Positions 45,825 to 48,167 of a stretch of DNA of 48,167 nt are shown here, one piece after another. The translations under genes were made by a program, and so were the position numbers. This DNA comes from Salinicola halophyticus (GTDB lineage Bacteria; Pseudomonadota; Gammaproteobacteria; Pseudomonadales; Halomonadaceae), in assembly GCF_003206695.1 (NCBI RefSeq), contig NZ_PZJN01000009.1:379407-427573 (forward strand), given 5' to 3'. Position 1 is the stretch's first letter; each line of letters begins with the position of its first letter. The notes below the pieces were generated by a model. It had not been told where the DNA came from. It saw only the letters and a list, made by a program, of their open reading frames with translations, and did not search any database.

Positions 45825-47954
45825 TTACCAGTGATAGCTCACTTTCGCACGGATCTCGCGACCCGGGTTGTAGTAGTTGGCCGTGCCGGAGCCGACGATG
45901 TGCTGCTCGTCGAAGAGGTTGCTGACGTTGACCGTGAAGTCGGTGTTGCGGACGATCCGGTAGTCGAAGGCGGCGTCGATCAGTGTCGCCGAACCGCTCT
46001 TCGATGTATTGGCGGCGTCGAAATAGTAGCCATCGGTATAGCGGGCGCCGAGGCCGACGCTCATCTTCTCGCCCGGCAGCGTGTAGTAGCCCCACAGCAT
46101 GGCGGTGTGTTTCGGAGCGATGGCGAAGTCGTTGCCTTCGATCGAGGCGCCACTGTTGAGCGTGCCGCTCAGCACTTCCGTATCCAGGTAGGAGTAGCCG
46201 CCGACGATGCTCAGGCTGTCGGTCAACTCGGCCTTGGCTTCGAGATCGAGGCCGCGCGCTCGGGATTCACCCACGGTCTGCTGATCGATGGCGCCATTGT
46301 CCTGCACCACGGCGATGGTCACGTCGTCTCTTTCCAGGTTGTAGACCGCCGCCGAGAACTGGGCTTTCATGCCGTCGGGCGAGTACTTTAGGCCGATCTC
46401 CTGCTGTTTGCCGCGCTCCGGGGTGACGCCGATGGTGGGCGGCGCGACCGACTCCACGTAACTGATGTAGGTGGAGAGCTCATCGCTGACGATATAGGTC
46501 AGCGCGCCGCGAACGGTGGTCTCCGAGACATCGTCGCTGTCATCGAAAGCGGCGCCGTAGGATTCACCTTCGCTCGAGAGATCCATCGAGTCGTTGCGCA
46601 CGCCGGCACTGACGACGAAGCGATCGTAGAAGGAGAGATTCTGCGTCAGGAAGACCGAGCGAGTTCGGTAATCCTGGTTCTCGTACCGGTAGGGTGTCAG
46701 GTTATCGGGGCCGCCGCTGTAGACCGGATTGGCGATATCGATGGGCGCTGCATCGCCGTAGATGGATTGAGTATCGGTCGAGGCATCACGGTACTCGACG
46801 CCGCCCAGCGTGCTGCTGTCGATATCGCCGACGCTGGCATCGTACTGCAGGATCGTGTTGCCGATGAATTCGTGAGTGTCGGTATCGGTACCGAAGTAGT
46901 CACGATCCAGTAGCGTACCGGTGCGTGCCGCGGAATCAGTGATATAGACGTACTGGAAGTCGTCCTCGAGATCGCTGTAGCGGGCGTTGGCGCGCAGCGT
47001 CAGGCCGTTTTCGAAATCGTGGATCAGCTGGCCGGTGACGCTGGTGCGGTCGACATCATGGTCGTTGAAACCGGGTTCGCCGAAGAAATCGTCCCGGTCG
47101 TACTCCCGGTCGAGCGGATAGCCGCCGCTGTTGGGCGTGTCATCGCGATTGAGATAGTCGACGATCAGCGTTGCCGAGGTCTGATCCGTCGGTTCCCACG
47201 TCAGGCCGCCCATCAGCAGCCCGTTGTTGTTCTTCGAGTGGTCGTACTCGCGATCGCTGTCCTGAATCTTGCCAGTGAAACGGTAGGCGAGCGTCTGGTC
47301 CGAATCCACGACATCACCGACATCGATGCCGGCTTCCTTGTGATCGAACGAGCCGTAGGAGAGGAAGCCATTGGCGAAGCGCTCGAAACGCGGTCGCTTG
47401 CTGACGAAGTTGACCGAGCCGCCCGGATCCGCTGGACCGAACAGCGTCGAGTTCGAGCCGCGCAGCACTTCGATGCGCTCGTAGGCGTAAGGGTCTTCCC
47501 GCACGCCGCGCATGGAGCCGAGCGTCATGCCATCGCGATAGGTCGTGGCCTGAAAACCGCGAATCTGGAAGTAGTCGTTACGGTCGTCGGTACCGTAGTA
47601 ATCGGTGACGACACCGGGAGTGTACTGCAGGACTTCTTCGGTGGTCTGAGCATCGCGCTGCTCGATCTCTTGCTGGGTGATCACCGAGACGGAGGCGGGC
47701 GTGTCCTGAATGCTCGTGGCGACTTTGCCGCCAACCCATAGCTCGCGGGCGACCACGGTATCGGCGTCGTCATCGGGCGCTGCCTGAGCGTTGACGATAA
47801 CGGGAGATAGCCGGTACGCCCCGTCTTCTGTCTGCTGCGCGCACCCGATGGCGGGAATGGCGAATAGTACGGAGCCGCAGAGAATCGCCGTGGTGGTCTG
47901 GTGCCACCAAGGCGGGTTCCCGCGGCTCACGATCGTGCGATTGCGACCGCTCAT
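45825..47954 (-). CDS. TonB-dependent siderophore receptor
   Basis: This 709-residue outer-membrane receptor takes up ferric siderophores with TonB energy. It has a signal peptide (AILCGSVLFAIPAIGCAQ), a TonB-box-like YRLSPVIVNA near 50, a plug domain (about 75-190: TSIQDTPASVSVITQQEIEQR, YTPGVVTDYYG, IRGFQATTYRDGM, RIEVLRGSNSTLFGPADPGGSVNF, named in pieces) and a 22-strand barrel ending AKVSYHW. The FpvA/FhuE-type plug suggests a hydroxamate-like siderophore. The start at 47954 is ATG; a TTG further up would add five residues. A Fur box lies about 97 bp upstream. Confidence 0.93.
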   Translation of the reverse strand: MSGRNRTIVSRGNPPWWHQTTTAILCGSVLFAIPAIGCAQQTEDGAYRLSPVIVNAQAAPDDDADTVVARELWVGGKVATSIQDTPASVSVITQQEIEQRDAQTTEEVLQYTPGVVTDYYGTDDRNDYFQIRGFQATTYRDGMTLGSMRGVREDPYAYERIEVLRGSNSTLFGPADPGGSVNFVSKRPRFERFANGFLSYGSFDHKEAGIDVGDVVDSDQTLAYRFTGKIQDSDREYDHSKNNNGLLMGGLTWEPTDQTSATLIVDYLNRDDTPNSGGYPLDREYDRDDFFGEPGFNDHDVDRTSVTGQLIHDFENGLTLRANARYSDLEDDFQYVYITDSAARTGTLLDRDYFGTDTDTHEFIGNTILQYDASVGDIDSSTLGGVEYRDASTDTQSIYGDAAPIDIANPVYSGGPDNLTPYRYENQDYRTRSVFLTQNLSFYDRFVVSAGVRNDSMDLSSEGESYGAAFDDSDDVSETTVRGALTYIVSDELSTYISYVESVAPPTIGVTPERGKQQEIGLKYSPDGMKAQFSAAVYNLERDDVTIAVVQDNGAIDQQTVGESRARGLDLEAKAELTDSLSIVGGYSYLDTEVLSGTLNSGASIEGNDFAIAPKHTAMLWGYYTLPGEKMSVGLGARYTDGYYFDAANTSKSGSATLIDAAFDYRIVRNTDFTVNVSNLFDEQHIVGSGTANYYNPGREIRAKVSYHW

Positions 47955-48050
47955 CGTGATGATCCCCAAGAGTGAATGATCCCTTCTTATAGGCCCGCGG
48001 TTTTTTTAGTAGCGGGCTCGGGGATTATCCGTAGCATACGACGGCCAGTC

Positions 48051-48069
48051 AATAATGATAATTCTTCTC
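48051..48069 (-). promoter_or_regulatory. Fur box upstream of the siderophore receptor
   Basis: AATAATGATAATTCTTCTC matches the 19-bp Fur consensus at 15 positions, including ATAATGATAAT in full. It should repress the receptor when iron is plentiful. The 100 bp to the window end hold no complete gene. Confidence 0.8.
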
Positions 48070-48167
48070 AGTTTCATTCGCGTTCAGGAATGGCTGACTC
48101 GTCCGCTGTCGGGATCTTGTGCGGCAGCGCGCACTCGTCGATGATCGATAATGAAACGACCTCCCTC

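Overview
The window reads as a chromosomal segment of a high-GC gammaproteobacterium, most likely in or near the Halomonadaceae (Halomonas, Salinicola, Kushneria or Chromohalobacter type). The reasons are a Pseudomonas-style divergent crc-pyrE pair, Rep, TrmL, a LamB/MalM pair and halophile-like acidic proteins. No rRNA gene is present, so the genus is an inference.

Layout. 1-5.6 kb is core genome: crc, pyrE, a YfaZ-type outer-membrane protein, trmL, a GNAT acetyltransferase and the helicase rep. At 5.84 kb a tRNA-Arg(CCG) gene carries an integrated element of about 14 kb (5.90-19.85 kb). The element is bounded by a 14-bp repeat of the tRNA 3' half. It has the gene set of a P4-like phage satellite: tyrosine integrase, Ogr/Delta zinc finger, AlpA, an ash/CI-RNA-like immunity leader, a Toprim protein, a DUF927 ATPase, a possible Psu-like protein and an iteron field that looks like a replication origin. 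Its cargo is a FosA fosfomycin-resistance enzyme and, in a strikingly AT-rich block, a DCL/DUF3223 protein followed by a Hachiman (HamA-HamB) anti-phage system. I see no capsid or terminase genes, so it would depend on a helper phage.

20-22.5 kb holds small secreted proteins (one tandem duplication) and a CvfB-like S1 protein. 22.5-31.4 kb is a catabolic locus for four-carbon sugar acids: gntR-ltnD-otnK-otnC-otnI on the minus strand, and denD, a GntP permease and an enolase-superfamily dehydratase on the plus strand. Together ltnD/denD, OtnI, OtnK and OtnC would convert L-threonate and D-erythronate to dihydroxyacetone phosphate. A FadR-type operator lies in the divergent promoter region, and a near-consensus parS site lies inside otnI. 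Then come cytochrome b561, malM, lamB (whose leader holds six 13-bp repeats of A-rich Hfq-type triplets), a VIT/CCC1 metal transporter, an SDR, an AGE-family sugar isomerase and a diguanylate cyclase.

40.4-45.6 kb is a compact unit (DUF1177, AroM, OPT-type transporter, peptidase E) divergent from a LysR regulator. It looks like an uncharacterised peptide-use pathway. The window ends with a TonB-dependent siderophore receptor behind a clear Fur box. The strongest leads are the DUF3223-Hachiman cassette on the satellite, the lamB leader array read together with crc, the DUF1177-AroM-OPT-PepE pathway, and the parS-like site in otnI.
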